A stretch of 64,000 bases of DNA from Avibacterium gallinarum (GCF_002921135.1 NZ_PQVJ01000021.1:1-64000); one strand, 5' to 3'. Shown: positions 39,607-49,341, counted from the first letter of the stretch. Notes: generated by a model from the letters alone, not told the origin. A program made the numbers and translations.

Positions 39607-42600
39607 TTAGAAACGATATTCTAATTTACCCGCAAAGTAAGTTTGTTTTAGTCCATAGTCAGAAAGGGATTTTCTATGGCTAATTTGGGCGCTGATGTTT
39701 AGGTTTGGCGTAATATCATAACCTGCGCTGGCAGAGAATAATAAGGCGTTGCCTAATTTACCCGTTTTGTATTGCTGGGTTGTTCCATCATTGAGGGTTA
39801 AGACAGGAGTATTTCCTGTATTGTGTTCATACATTGTACGGAGTTTCAATGATTTCCACGCAATTTCACCCCCAATTTGTTGAGTGAAAATATATTGTCG
39901 ATCATTATTGATATTCCAACTGAAGGTATGATCCTCAATATTGGCTTTACTACTTTGGTATTGTAACGCAATAATCGGCGTTAAACGGACTTCATTTAGC
40001 AAGAAATGATAGCCTGTTTCTGCACCAATGCCCCAAGAATGGCCTCTCACTTTGGCTAAATCTTTATGTTGTGAAGTGGAAATTTTACCGCGCATATATT
40101 GATAGTTTCCACTAAGATTAACATAGCTTTGTTCGGTCAGTTGATTCTCTAAGGTGAACAATACTCCCACAGAGTTATATTTTGCAGAACTACTGCCTTC
40201 AATTTCTGTGGTTTTTGGTTCAACTGAGAATTTACTGAGAGCAAGTCCTAAGTGAAGGTGATGTTTATCGTTGAGATCAAGACGACCGCCAAATAGAGTG
40301 CTATTTGTGGTGGATTTGTAGCCATAGCCATAATCTCCAAAGCCAAGATTGCTATTATAAGTGGCTTTACGATGTTGTTGTAAAACATAGAAATTTTTCG
40401 TGCCTTGCGTAATATTTTGCGCAAAGATCTGAGCCTGCATATAACTATGTTCTAACAAAGCTAAATTCGTTACCAAATAGGCAGGCACTTGGCTATTTAA
40501 TGCTGGGCGATAGGTTGAGGCACTTGCGGCTGTCGCATTTCCTGCTAATGGCGTAACTGTTGCATTACCTGCTGGAGAAGCAGTTTCCGTGCTGTTATCC
40601 ACATTCCCTGTATTTGGATTAGCAGGGGCGACTACCACAGCATTATCCACTGGGGAAGTGGTTTCTGTGCTGTTATCCGCATTTTCTGCATTTGGATTGG
40701 CAGGTGGTGTTACCGCAACATTATCCACTGGGGAAGTGGTTTCTGTGCTGTTATCCGCATTTTCTGCATTTGGATTGGCAGGTGGTGCTACCACTGCATT
40801 ATCCACAGGAGTTGTAGTTTCACCGCTATTGTCAGTATTCCCTTCATCTTGGTTTGCTGGAGGGGTTACTGTCGTGTCCGCGGTTGGTGGTATTGGGGCA
40901 GCTGTGTCATCAGCTTTAGGGCTTTCCTCTTTTGGTGGTGTTGATGGGGCTTTAATAATTGGTGATAACGGTTCGCCATCTTCATTAATTAGCAAGGTTT
41001 GCAAGCGGTAATCGTTGAAATTGCTGTTGTTCTCACCAAAACTATTTTCACTTGCCGTAGTTGCCCCTTTTTCAACGCTAACTAAGGTGTAGCGATTAAT
41101 ATGGCTTTCATCATTATGAACAGCTTTCGCCAAATTGAACGCATCTATGCGGCTGGTTTCACCTTTCACTTGAATGAGTGAAATACCCTCATCAGCATCG
41201 TAACGTTCATTTTTATTGGTATCTGAATGACCAATTTGACTATTAAGTAAATTAATGTTTACTGGAATTGATTGGGTTGTAGTTAAATCTCCATTAATCA
41301 ACACGCGATCCGCACGCCATTCTGTCATATTTTCGGAAACGTTATCCACATTTAATGTAATATCCGCCCCCTCATTGGTTACACTCCCAAAGGATAGGGT
41401 TTTAGGTTGGAAATTGACATTTCTGGATTTGCTGCCGTTTGCCGTATGATTTAAGTGCGGGGCATTATTCGGTGCAATATGGGCATTGGCTTGCCAATAA
41501 GTATGTGAATGAACGATCCCATTTCCCGTTAAACTCGCATTTTCTTTGATATATAACGGTGAATGATTTAGTTCCCCTTCTAAGATGGTTACCCCTTGAT
41601 TTAACAAGGTTTTTCCTGTGTGATTGAATTGCCCAATTAAATATAGTGTCCCCTCTCCATTTTTGCTTAAACTACCTTGCCCTTGCGTATCTGCAAATAA
41701 ACGGCTTGTTTGGTTGGCACTAATATCTGCATTAATTTGACTTGTGTCATCAAGAGCAATGGTATCAAAGCGAGCAATCACATTATCTTTTATGCTTAAT
41801 GTGGCGTTATTCGCTAAATTTGCATTTTGCGTTAAATGTGAGGTGTTTGGTGCATAAATTATTTCACCTTGGTTGATGGTAAGCTCGTTTAAGGTTGAAT
41901 TTGTTTCCAAGGTTAAGTGGTTATTATTAAGTGCGGTCGGTTTATAGGCAAAATTTAATTTACCTTGATCATCACCAAGCATTTCACCCTTAATTTTTCT
42001 TACCCCAGATTGCAAATAGTTAAGCGTGCTAGCTTTGGTTGCATTGCTATTAATAATATTGCCGTTAATTGTTTCAGCTTGCAGCCCTTTATCCTCGCCA
42101 TTTTCAATGGTGAAATTATTGCCATTTAAGTCAAACGTTCCTTTATTCAAGCTGAGATTTTCGGCTTTAATTTGGTTTTCACCGTATAATTTTACTGTGC
42201 CTTCAGGGTTTACAATAATGTCGGAATAGGCTTGAACTTGACCATCTTTTTCCTGCTGTTTTAAACCTAATGTGCCTTCATTAACTACCATTTTGGCAGG
42301 GTTTACCCCTTCACCGATTTTAATAATTTCCCCATCACCAATTTTATAGAATGTTTCAGCAACGGTGCTATTACGATCATATTCAAATGGCGTGTTCCGT
42401 TTATCACGATGTAAGATATTGTCTTGCCATACAAGCTCTTGAATATTTAAGCGAACAAAATCAATTTTTCCTTCCGCCCCTTCATAAAGCAAACCAATAT
42501 CGCCATTTGGTAATTCAGTTAAACTGCTGTAGGCGTAATTATTTGGTGTAATCGTGGTGGTATATTTCCATTCGATAGAACCATCTTCTTGCACTTCACC

Positions 42601-44484
42601 AAGCCAGACTTTACCGTTATTTCGCCCGTTAGAATGCGGATTGGCAAAAAGGATATGTTCTTTGCCATTAATACGTTTGGAGTATTTAATCACTGAAAGT
42701 TGGCAATAAGGTTCTAGTAACACGTCATCTAAAATAACGTCTTTTTCCCAAGTGTAACCACCGTCATAACTGGTGGAAATATGCACGCGATTATGTGGTG
42801 TTACACGAGAAAAGAGTTTTAATTGTCCATTGTCTAACTCAATTACTTGGGATTCGGTAATCTCATAGCCATAAGTGCCGTTAAGCAGACGTGATCCGCC
42901 TTGTGCCGCAAATCTGCTATCAATTGGTGATTCACCACGTTCCCAAGTTTTGCCACCGTCTTTACTAATGATAACCGCTGCTGCTTGTTTATTATTGTTA
43001 TTGGTGTAGTAAACCGGCATCACTAAAGAGCCGTCTTTAAGCTGAATCCCTGTTCCGGGGCCAGTTCCCATAAAACGCATCCAATCGGCTTTCACTTGAG
43101 AGTTAATATTGACCGGGTTAGACCAAGTTTCACCGTCATTATCACTATAAGTGAGCCATAAATTGCTGGTGATGGTTGATTTCAGTGGGGCGCTATCATT
43201 ACCTTGATTTTTCGTTTGTAAATAAATATTTCCTAAACGTGTATCGCCTTGATATAAATCACCGAGATCTTTAAATGCTAATTCAGGATTACCATTAATA
43301 ACAACCCGATAATCTGTTGGTTTATTTTTATCATTATAAACAATGCCGTTTTCACGAATGGTGTAGCGATTATTATATTCGTCAGTTAATAATTGATAAT
43401 ATTTCCCGCCGATATTTTTATAACCTGAACCTTCTGCGTTTGGATTTTGGATACCAAAGAAGCCTCGTGTTTCAGGGAACATATCCACAATCATAAAGAC
43501 ACGCCCATTACGTTTGTCTTGCACCATAAGGGGATCGATTAAGAACGCAGAATTTTGACCGCCATAAGATTGGCTAGCAAGATCAATCACAGTTTGGCTT
43601 TTTTGCCAAGTTAAGCCACCATCAAAACTGCGGCGGATTGCGGTGTCAATATTTCCCCAGTCAGCAGAATGTTGCCAACGCTTGTCGATAGCGGCAATAA
43701 CAACGCCGTTTTGCGTGGTGAGTAAAGAAGGAATGCGATAGTTTTTTGCATCATCTTGATTTGGTTGAAAGAGCGATTCTTTTTCCGTTAGCATTGCCCC
43801 TGAAGCGCGATGTTTATCCGCATTCTCGCTTTCGTTTCGGCGATAAGTTTCCGCTAATTCTTGGTGTAACGCTTTGATTTTTTCTCCTGACAATACTTGT
43901 TCGGTAACTCCCGCAGAATAAATATTTCCACTAAAACGCATTTCATTACCAGAGCTTCTTGGCGTTTTTCCTAAATAAGCAATATTTAAGCTTTCAATAT
44001 CTTTGAAGAATTTAGAATTATTATGTGTTTGTTTTAATTCGCCATTCACATAAATTTTAATTTGGTTATTTGTTTTATCAAACGTATAGGTAATGGTTTG
44101 ATAATCTTTATTTTGATTATCAACATTTGCGGTAAGTGCTGAATTATTAATTAAATAGCTATTCTTATTTCTTAATTCTAAGCCAAAGGTATCCGTGCCT
44201 TGTTTCCTTAACATATAGAAATTAATATAGTGGTTGGTGTGCCCACCTTGGGTTGAAGCACCTAAAAGAGAATAAACATTATCACCACCATTGGTTTTAA
44301 AACCAAAAGTTAAAGAACCATTCTCTAAATTAAAAACATCATTTTTAGTGAAGGTTTCAGTGATATTAAGTGGCTTGAAAAATTCGGTATTTGATTTGAA
44401 ATCTAAGATTCCTTCGCTACTCGCCATGGCATATTGGCTGATAAGACACGAGGAGATTAAAGCTGCCAATGTTGTTTTTTTCAT
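39607..44484 (-). CDS. Surface autotransporter sialidase (GH33)
   Basis: A 1625-residue type V secreted exo-alpha-sialidase, likely releasing sialic acid from host glycans. Order: signal peptide (cut after A-M-A, about 21), LamG-like lectin domain (about 30-215, with I-K-I-Y-V-N-G-E-L), GH33 propeller (about 240-690) with the Y-R-I-P motif and four Asp boxes (S-F-D-G-G-L-T-W, S-K-D-G-G-K-T-W, S-Y-D-G-G-Y-T-W and a degenerate one), autotransporter beta-helix with a G-E-G-T-L-Y-L-I-G-Q-F strand repeat, a Pro/Asn/Thr repeat linker, then a C-terminal beta-barrel ending Y-R-F. It resembles NanB of Pasteurella multocida but is longer. Only one uptake sequence in 4.9 kb suggests acquisition. Ribosome site AAAGGA precedes the ATG. 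Confidence 0.92.
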   Translation of the reverse strand: MKKTTLAALISSCLISQYAMASSEGILDFKSNTEFFKPLNITETFTKNDVFNLENGSLTFGFKTNGGDNVYSLLGASTQGGHTNHYINFYMLRKQGTDTFGLELRNKNSYLINNSALTANVDNQNKDYQTITYTFDKTNNQIKIYVNGELKQTHNNSKFFKDIESLNIAYLGKTPRSSGNEMRFSGNIYSAGVTEQVLSGEKIKALHQELAETYRRNESENADKHRASGAMLTEKESLFQPNQDDAKNYRIPSLLTTQNGVVIAAIDKRWQHSADWGNIDTAIRRSFDGGLTWQKSQTVIDLASQSYGGQNSAFLIDPLMVQDKRNGRVFMIVDMFPETRGFFGIQNPNAEGSGYKNIGGKYYQLLTDEYNNRYTIRENGIVYNDKNKPTDYRVVINGNPELAFKDLGDLYQGDTRLGNIYLQTKNQGNDSAPLKSTITSNLWLTYSDNDGETWSNPVNINSQVKADWMRFMGTGPGTGIQLKDGSLVMPVYYTNNNNKQAAAVIISKDGGKTWERGESPIDSRFAAQGGSRLLNGTYGYEITESQVIELDNGQLKLFSRVTPHNRVHISTSYDGGYTWEKDVILDDVLLEPYCQLSVIKYSKRINGKEHILFANPHSNGRNNGKVWLGEVQEDGSIEWKYTTTITPNNYAYSSLTELPNGDIGLLYEGAEGKIDFVRLNIQELVWQDNILHRDKRNTPFEYDRNSTVAETFYKIGDGEIIKIGEGVNPAKMVVNEGTLGLKQQEKDGQVQAYSDIIVNPEGTVKLYGENQIKAENLSLNKGTFDLNGNNFTIENGEDKGLQAETINGNIINSNATKASTLNYLQSGVRKIKGEMLGDDQGKLNFAYKPTALNNNHLTLETNSTLNELTINQGEIIYAPNTSHLTQNANLANNATLSIKDNVIARFDTIALDDTSQINADISANQTSRLFADTQGQGSLSKNGEGTLYLIGQFNHTGKTLLNQGVTILEGELNHSPLYIKENASLTGNGIVHSHTYWQANAHIAPNNAPHLNHTANGSKSRNVNFQPKTLSFGSVTNEGADITLNVDNVSENMTEWRADRVLINGDLTTTQSIPVNINLLNSQIGHSDTNKNERYDADEGISLIQVKGETSRIDAFNLAKAVHNDESHINRYTLVSVEKGATTASENSFGENNSNFNDYRLQTLLINEDGEPLSPIIKAPSTPPKEESPKADDTAAPIPPTADTTVTPPANQDEGNTDNSGETTTPVDNAVVAPPANPNAENADNSTETTSPVDNVAVTPPANPNAENADNSTETTSPVDNAVVVAPANPNTGNVDNSTETASPAGNATVTPLAGNATAASASTYRPALNSQVPAYLVTNLALLEHSYMQAQIFAQNITQGTKNFYVLQQHRKATYNSNLGFGDYGYGYKSTTNSTLFGGRLDLNDKHHLHLGLALSKFSVEPKTTEIEGSSSAKYNSVGVLFTLENQLTEQSYVNLSGNYQYMRGKISTSQHKDLAKVRGHSWGIGAETGYHFLLNEVRLTPIIALQYQSSKANIEDHTFSWNINNDRQYIFTQQIGGEIAWKSLKLRTMYEHNTGNTPVLTLNDGTTQQYKTGKLGNALLFSASAGYDITPNLNISAQISHRKSLSDYGLKQTYFAGKLEYRF
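40575..40830 (-). repeat. 78-base in-frame tandem repeat in the sialidase linker
   Basis: About three to four units of 78 bases (26 residues: P-P-A-N-P-N-A-E-N-A-D-N-S-T-E-T-T-S-P-V-D-N-A-V-V plus one) separate the beta-helix from the barrel; two central units are nearly identical. Unit number is a multiple of 3, so changes alter linker length, not the reading frame. Confidence 0.85.
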
Positions 44485-44570
44485 AGGGCATCCTTTGTTT
44501 GATGTGAAATTAGGAGTATCTCAGCGCTGATGATATTTTTGCTCCATAATGGAGTAAATAATGATAATTT

Positions 44571-44596
44571 CACTTCGTGATGTTCTTCACAGAATC
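44571..44596 (-). promoter_or_regulatory. Candidate CRP site upstream of the sialidase gene
   Basis: CGTGA-TGTTCT-TCACA fits the CRP half-sites TGTGA-N6-TCACA with one mismatch, roughly 90 bases before the start. A minus-strand TATCAT around 44530 would suit a class I promoter. A 13-base palindrome, CTCCAT-A-ATGGAG, lies between them at about 44542-44554. Confidence 0.4.
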
Positions 44597-44756
44597 ATTC
44601 TTATTTTCTATCAAAAATGAGAGATTTCTCGCATTTCTACAAAAAGAGAATTTCTCAAAGAGCATTAGAGCCTGTATTTAAAACGTGGTAATATGCCCAT
44701 CAACAATCAAATGATTCTGACAGTAGCAGGAAAAAACAAAATAAAAGGAACACAAC

Positions 44757-45872
44757 TTGTCCACCCCAATGAGCGAACTAAGCGAAACCTTTACTCTTGA
44801 ACCGCAAGATAATGCCCGTTTGCAGGCATTGTGCGGGGCATTTGATGAAAATATCCAGTTGATCGAAAAAGAATTTTTCTTGGATATTGCACGGCGTAAT
44901 TTTACGTTTACGCTGAAATCGAAAGATCCCAATCCGAAATCTCATCACGCTAAATTGTTAAATAAAGTGGCGGCGTTGATCCAAACATTGTATTTGGAAA
45001 CCACACCTGTGCGTGGCGTGGTTAAGGAAATTGATTTGTCTGATGTGCATTTAGCCATTCAGGAAAATCGAATGTTATTACAACAAGATAGCGAACAGGC
45101 AGAACAAAATGCGGTGCCCAAAGTGTATCAAACCACGATTAAAACCAAGCGTGGTTTAATCAAACCGCGTGGCGCAAATCAAATTCAATATTTGCACAAT
45201 ATTTTGCGTTATGACATCAGTTTTGGTATTGGGCCAGCAGGCACAGGGAAAACCTTTCTTGCTGTGGCAGCAGCGGTGGAAGCCTTAGAGCGACAAGAAG
45301 TGCGCCGCATTTTGCTCACTCGCCCTGCGGTGGAAGCAGGGGAGAAATTGGGCTTTTTGCCGGGAGATTTAGGGCAAAAAATTGAGCCTTATTTACGCCC
45401 GCTCTATGATGCCTTATTTGAAATGCTGGGCTTTGAAAAAGTGCAGAAATTAATGGAACGCAATGTGATTGAAATCGCACCGCTGGCTTATATGCGTGGA
45501 CGCACGCTGAACGATAGCTTTATCATTTTAGATGAAAGCCAAAACACCACTACCGAACAAATGAAAATGTTTTTAACCCGTATTGGGTTTAATTCTAAAG
45601 CGGTGATAACAGGCGACATCACGCAAATTGACTTGCCACGCAGCCAAAAATCTGGTTTACGCCACGCCATTGAAGTGCTAGAAAATGTGCCAGAATTGAG
45701 TTTTAATTATTTTGATAGTAAAGACATCGTTCGTCACCCAGTGGTTGCCAAAGTGGTGCAAGCCTATGATAAATGGGACGAACAGGAAGAAATTCGCCGT
45801 CAAGAACGTGCCTTACAGCGTCAGCAAGAACAGGCCAAACAACAAGCCTTAGAACGAGAAGAAATAGAATGA
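44757..45872 (+). CDS. phoH: PhoH-like NTPase (YbeZ)
   Basis: P-loop NTPase related to PhoH; E. coli YbeZ is found with YbeY in ribosome/RNA quality control. Walker A ([10 protein letters not shown]) and Walker B (F-I-I-L-D-E-S-Q-N) are intact; the C-terminus is Gln/Arg/Glu-rich. Likely start TTG 44757, with AAAAGGAA at an optimal distance; ATG 44769 would shorten it by four residues. Its TGA overlaps the ybeY ATG (ATGA), and tmcA follows. 371 residues. Confidence 0.92.
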   Translation: MSTPMSELSETFTLEPQDNARLQALCGAFDENIQLIEKEFFLDIARRNFTFTLKSKDPNPKSHHAKLLNKVAALIQTLYLETTPVRGVVKEIDLSDVHLAIQENRMLLQQDSEQAEQNAVPKVYQTTIKTKRGLIKPRGANQIQYLHNILRYDISFGIGPAGTGKTFLAVAAAVEALERQEVRRILLTRPAVEAGEKLGFLPGDLGQKIEPYLRPLYDALFEMLGFEKVQKLMERNVIEIAPLAYMRGRTLNDSFIILDESQNTTTEQMKMFLTRIGFNSKAVITGDITQIDLPRSQKSGLRHAIEVLENVPELSFNYFDSKDIVRHPVVAKVVQAYDKWDEQEEIRRQERALQRQQEQAKQQALEREEIE

Positions 45873-46336
45873 AAGATGTCATCGTTGATTTACAAATCGC
45901 AGCAGAAAATAGTGAAAACTTGCCGACAGAACAACAATTTCAACAATGGGCAACCGCCGCTGTGCAAGCAGAAAACCTGCAACCTGAGATCACCATTCGC
46001 GTGGTGGACGAAGCGGAAAGCCAAAGTTTAAACGCTACTTATCGTGGTAAGGATTATCCAACCAACGTGCTTTCCTTCCCTTTTGAATGCCCTGAAGAAG
46101 TGGAATTGCCGCTGCTCGGCGATTTAGTGGTTTGTCGCCAAGTGGTAGAACGAGAAGCGCAAGAACAAGGCAAACCCTTGATGGCACATTGGGCGCATAT
46201 GGTAGTACACGGCTGTTTGCATTTGCTGGGCTACGATCACATTGAAGATGATGAAGCAGAAGAAATGGAAAGCCTTGAAACGGAAATAATGCAAGATCTT
46301 GGCTTTGCCGACCCTTATTTAGCGGAAAAAGCCTAG
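45869..46336 (+). CDS. ybeY: Endoribonuclease YbeY, 16S rRNA 3'-end maturation
   Basis: Zinc-dependent RNase required for 16S rRNA 3' processing and 70S quality control. The three-histidine motif is [11 protein letters not shown]. The ATG at 45869 overlaps the phoH stop (ATGA) and gives 155 residues, the usual length; the longer frame from 45773 runs inside phoH. A conserved [13 protein letters not shown] block lies in the middle. Confidence 0.96.
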   Translation: MKDVIVDLQIAAENSENLPTEQQFQQWATAAVQAENLQPEITIRVVDEAESQSLNATYRGKDYPTNVLSFPFECPEEVELPLLGDLVVCRQVVEREAQEQGKPLMAHWAHMVVHGCLHLLGYDHIEDDEAEEMESLETEIMQDLGFADPYLAEKA

Positions 46337-46338
46337 CC

Positions 46339-48339
46339 TTGCAGCCACGTCAGCTTTGTATCTTAGTTGGGGAAAATGCGTGGTTACAAACTCAACTTTC
46401 CCCTTTATTTTCTGATTTCACTCGCTTTGAAAAACAAAGTGCGGTGCTTTTTTTTGATGAAAATTGCACCGCACTTTTTCCCGAGCAAAACATCACGCCA
46501 ATTCCCTTTCGCAAAGTGAAAAATCAGCTTGGGCGCGAACATTCCCTGGTTATTTACGATGCCAGACAAAGCCTAAATCTTGATGCCCTTGCCATTGCCG
46601 CAGGTACATTGCAAGCAGGCGGGCAGCTTTATTTATTGTTCAACCATTGGCAACATTTAGCCACGCAAATTGATTTGGATAGCCAGCGTTGGAGCGGTGT
46701 TCCGCAAGGCATTTGCACACCAAATTTTGTCCAATTTATGCAGCAAAAAGTGCGTGAATACGGTTTTCCTATTTATCAGCAACAAAATGGCGATAGCTTT
46801 TTGCCAGCACCGTATAACTCAGCCATTGATCTGATAAAGCACTTTCATTCTGCCACGCAGGATCAACAACGTATTTTGCAACAGCTATTAAATGCTCCGA
46901 AAGAAATTAATGTGATCACCGCCAAGCGTGGGCGGGGGAAATCCGCCTTGGCAGGCTTATTTGCTTCGCATTTAGACAAGGTGATTCTCACCGCACCGAA
47001 TAAAAGTGCGGTGCAAATTTTGCAAGATTTTGCCGAGAAAGATCTGTTTTTTATTGCGCCCGATGATCTTGCTCAACAAGTGCAACAAGATCCCGATAAA
47101 TTTTACGATCATTGGCTGCTCATTGATGAAGCAGCAATGATCCCGCTACCTTTATTAATGCAGCTCACAGCGCATTTTCGGGCGATTTTCTGTACTACCA
47201 CGATACAAAGCTATGAAGGAACAGGGCGAGGTTTCTTGCTTAAATTTATGCAAAAAAATCACCGCACTTTGCAACATTTTGAACTCAGCACCCCGTTGCG
47301 TTGGCGAGCCGATGATCTGATCGAGCCTTTTATGTCTGATTTGCTTTTATTAGAAGCAGAAAACCAATTAGCTCAGCCTGAGTTTCAGCCTAACTTCGTT
47401 CCTAATGCAGACTTGCATTTTCATTGGCATCATAGCCACAGCCTTTTCCAGCAAGGGGAATATGAAGATTTTTACGGATTGCTGACTCTCGCCCATTATA
47501 AGACGTCCCCTGTGGATTTACGCCGTTTGCTCGATGGCAAGCATCAGCAATTTTTACTGGCAAAATTCAATCAGGATTTATTGGGCGCGCTTTGGCTGCT
47601 GAATGAAGGGGCAATGCAAGATAGCACGTTGATTGAAGGCATAATGCAAGGTGTCCGTCGCCCGAAAGGTAATTTGGTGGCGCAAATATTGTGCCAAGTA
47701 AGCCTAAATGAAGCAGCGTGCAAGCTGAGTTCTGCACGCATTTCTCGCATTGCCGTGCAACCCAAATGGCAACATCAAGGGATAGGGCAGGCGCTAATGG
47801 CAGAAGTGAATCAGCCAAGGCAGCAGAACCAAGATCACACGCAAGATTTTTTATCGGTGAGCTTTGGCTACACGCCCGAGCTTGCTCAATTCTGGCAAAA
47901 GTGCGGGTTTAATTTGGTTTATTTAGGCAGCCATAAAGAAGCCAGCAGTGGTTGTTATAGCGCAATTAGCGTAAAAGGCGTAAGCCGCGCAGGGCAAGAT
48001 TTTTGTACAAAATTATTGGCTCAATTTGAGCGAGATATGCCTCTATCCTTTCACCCTTTAGCCACGCAGCTATGCCCACAAGGGCAACAAGAAAGGGATT
48101 TTTCCCTGAATGAACAAGACATCAAAGCGTTACATTATTTTGCTCATTATCAACGAAATTTAGCCAGCACGATCCCAGCTATTCGCCGTTTATTATGGGG
48201 CAATCAGGGGGAAATATTGCCTTTGTTGTCGGCATATTGTGAACAAAAAATCTTACCAAGCACGGGCAAAAAGCAATGGGTGCAAGCTTGTCGCGAAGAA
48301 GTAAAACGATGGTTGCAAAAGCCAAAAATTCTTTTATGA
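46339..48339 (+). CDS. tmcA: tRNA(Met) cytidine acetyltransferase TmcA
   Basis: Makes N4-acetylcytidine at the wobble base of elongator tRNA-Met, using ATP and acetyl-CoA. The helicase-like module has Walker A (A-K-R-G-R-G-K-S-A-L) and D-E-A-A-M-I-P, then a GNAT domain (S-R-I-A-V-Q-P-K-W-Q-H-Q-G-I-G-Q-A-L) and a C-terminal tRNA-binding part. 666 residues. The start is probably TTG 46339, two bases after the ybeY stop. An inverted uptake-sequence pair with a T8 run lies inside the frame near 46437-46479 and could form a terminator-like hairpin. Confidence 0.93.
   Translation: MQPRQLCILVGENAWLQTQLSPLFSDFTRFEKQSAVLFFDENCTALFPEQNITPIPFRKVKNQLGREHSLVIYDARQSLNLDALAIAAGTLQAGGQLYLLFNHWQHLATQIDLDSQRWSGVPQGICTPNFVQFMQQKVREYGFPIYQQQNGDSFLPAPYNSAIDLIKHFHSATQDQQRILQQLLNAPKEINVITAKRGRGKSALAGLFASHLDKVILTAPNKSAVQILQDFAEKDLFFIAPDDLAQQVQQDPDKFYDHWLLIDEAAMIPLPLLMQLTAHFRAIFCTTTIQSYEGTGRGFLLKFMQKNHRTLQHFELSTPLRWRADDLIEPFMSDLLLLEAENQLAQPEFQPNFVPNADLHFHWHHSHSLFQQGEYEDFYGLLTLAHYKTSPVDLRRLLDGKHQQFLLAKFNQDLLGALWLLNEGAMQDSTLIEGIMQGVRRPKGNLVAQILCQVSLNEAACKLSSARISRIAVQPKWQHQGIGQALMAEVNQPRQQNQDHTQDFLSVSFGYTPELAQFWQKCGFNLVYLGSHKEASSGCYSAISVKGVSRAGQDFCTKLLAQFERDMPLSFHPLATQLCPQGQQERDFSLNEQDIKALHYFAHYQRNLASTIPAIRRLLWGNQGEILPLLSAYCEQKILPSTGKKQWVQACREEVKRWLQKPKILL
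46437..46479 (+). repeat. Inverted uptake-sequence pair inside tmcA
   Basis: AAAGTGCGGTGC and GCACCGCACTTT pair over 12 bases; the loop is T8 plus 10 more bases, and TTT follows the right arm. It is within codons of tmcA, about 100 bases from the start. Confidence 0.75.
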
Positions 48340-48387
48340 TTAAGGAATACATAAGGCAAAGAATAAATCGCAAAATAGGGGGAAATA

Positions 48388-48549
48388 ATGGCAAATCAAC
48401 AAAAAGGTGTGCTGCGCAGATTATGGGATAAATACAGCGAATTTTGCAAAGAGTTAGGGATCGATCAAGGCGCTTGCCGCAGCTGTGTGCCAGTGGTGAA
48501 ATTTGATGAAGATCCACCGAAAAAAAGCAGAGCAAGAGAAAGTAGCTAA
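48388..48549 (+). CDS. Small conserved Pasteurellaceae protein (DUF5363-like)
   Basis: A 53-residue protein, MANQQKGVLRRLWDKYSEFC ..., with a G-A-C-R-S-C-V-P-V-V-K-F-D-E motif and a charged C-terminus. The ATG at 48388 follows a strong AGGGGGAA site, 48 bases after tmcA. I recall similar short proteins next to tmcA in H. influenzae (DUF5363, from memory). The two cysteines could bind a metal. Function unknown. Confidence 0.6.
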   Translation: MANQQKGVLRRLWDKYSEFCKELGIDQGACRSCVPVVKFDEDPPKKSRARESS

Positions 48550-48603
48550 ATCTTAGGATCAGATCGCGATCTTTACATTTCTCATTTTTCAATCATTCCT
48601 TAC

Positions 48604-48645
48604 AAAGCCATTTGGCGCATTGCTCAAATGGCTTTCTTTTTGGGC
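48604..48645 (+). terminator. Terminator after the small ORF
   Basis: AAAGCCATTTG and CAAATGGCTTT pair over 11 bp around a 10-base loop, followed by CTTTTT. It separates the phoH-tmcA operon from the dcw cluster. Confidence 0.8.
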
Positions 48646-48723
48646 GAAATATACAAATCTTTACATAAGATCCGGATCAAACTGCTTGCAACTTAGTCAA
48701 ACTAATACTAAACTTACGAATAA

Positions 48724-48748
48724 GTGGTAAAAAGTGGTGTTTTGTGGT
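48724..48748 (+). promoter_or_regulatory. MraZ operator: three GTGGT direct repeats at 10-base spacing
   Basis: GTGGT starts at 48724, 48734 and 48744, each separated by 5 bases. E. coli MraZ binds TGGGN direct repeats with the same 5-base spacers ahead of its own gene. The location 60 bases before mraZ and the exact spacing make autoregulation very likely; the GTGGT variant differs from E. coli. Confidence 0.75.
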
Positions 48749-48808
48749 AAAAATTGCAAAATTCTGTAAAAAATAATCGCACTTATTTTTAACAAGAGAT
48801 CTCAAACA

Positions 48809-49267
48809 ATGTTTCGTGGCGCATCATCGGTAAATCTGGATTCAAAGGGACGGCTTGCCATTCCTACCCGTTACCGTGCCGAGATCCTAGAAAAAAATAA
48901 TGGGCAAATGGTTTGCACGGTGGATATTCGCCAACCTTGCTTGTTACTTTATCCCTTAGATGAATGGGAAGTGGTTGAGCAAAAATTATTAAGTTTGTCG
49001 AATTTTGATCCTGTGCAACGCAGTTTACAGCGTGTGATGCTTGGTTATGCCACGGAATGTGAGCTGGATAGCGTAGGGCGAATTTTAATCAGCGCGCCAT
49101 TACGTCAGCACGCGAAACTAGAAAAAAGCACGATGTTAGTGGGCCAGTTAAATAAATTTGAAATTTGGAGCGATGTAGAATGGCAGGCTCAAATTCAACA
49201 AGATATGGCTCTCGGTGCAAGTGGTCAGCTTGCCCAATCTCCTGAATTAATCACGTTGTCTTTATAA
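48809..49267 (+). CDS. mraZ: Transcriptional regulator MraZ
   Basis: AbrB-like DNA-binding protein, first gene of the division and cell wall (dcw) cluster and repressor of it. Two SpoVT-AbrB domains each contain the D-x-K-G-R-(L/I)-x-(I/L) motif (D-S-K-G-R-L-A-I-P near residue 11 and D-S-V-G-R-I-L-I near 90). 152 residues is standard. Three GTGGT repeats upstream form its probable operator. Confidence 0.95.
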   Translation: MFRGASSVNLDSKGRLAIPTRYRAEILEKNNGQMVCTVDIRQPCLLLYPLDEWEVVEQKLLSLSNFDPVQRSLQRVMLGYATECELDSVGRILISAPLRQHAKLEKSTMLVGQLNKFEIWSDVEWQAQIQQDMALGASGQLAQSPELITLSL

Positions 49268-49304
49268 GAGAAGATTAACTTCCACCAAGACAGCGGCACT
49301 AGCA

Positions 49305-49341
49305 GAGATAAGCGGTATACTTAGGTACACCGCGTTATCTC
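49305..49341 (+). other. Strong hairpin between mraZ and rsmH
   Basis: GAGATAAGCGGTATAC pairs with GTACACCGCGTTATCTC (15 of 16 positions plus one bulged base, loop TTAG). There is no T-run, so it may be an attenuator, processing site or mRNA-stability element. Confidence 0.5.

Noticed and set aside
40575-40830. Possible CRISPR array
   Set aside because: The 78-base units are contiguous, in frame and have no unique spacers.
40589-41011. 140-residue plus-strand frame opposite the sialidase linker
   Set aside because: It is the antisense of the tandem repeats, with repetitive leucine/glycine composition and no ribosome site.
44555-44572. Fur-box-like AATGATAAT ahead of the sialidase
   Set aside because: Only one half-site matches; the other half is poor.
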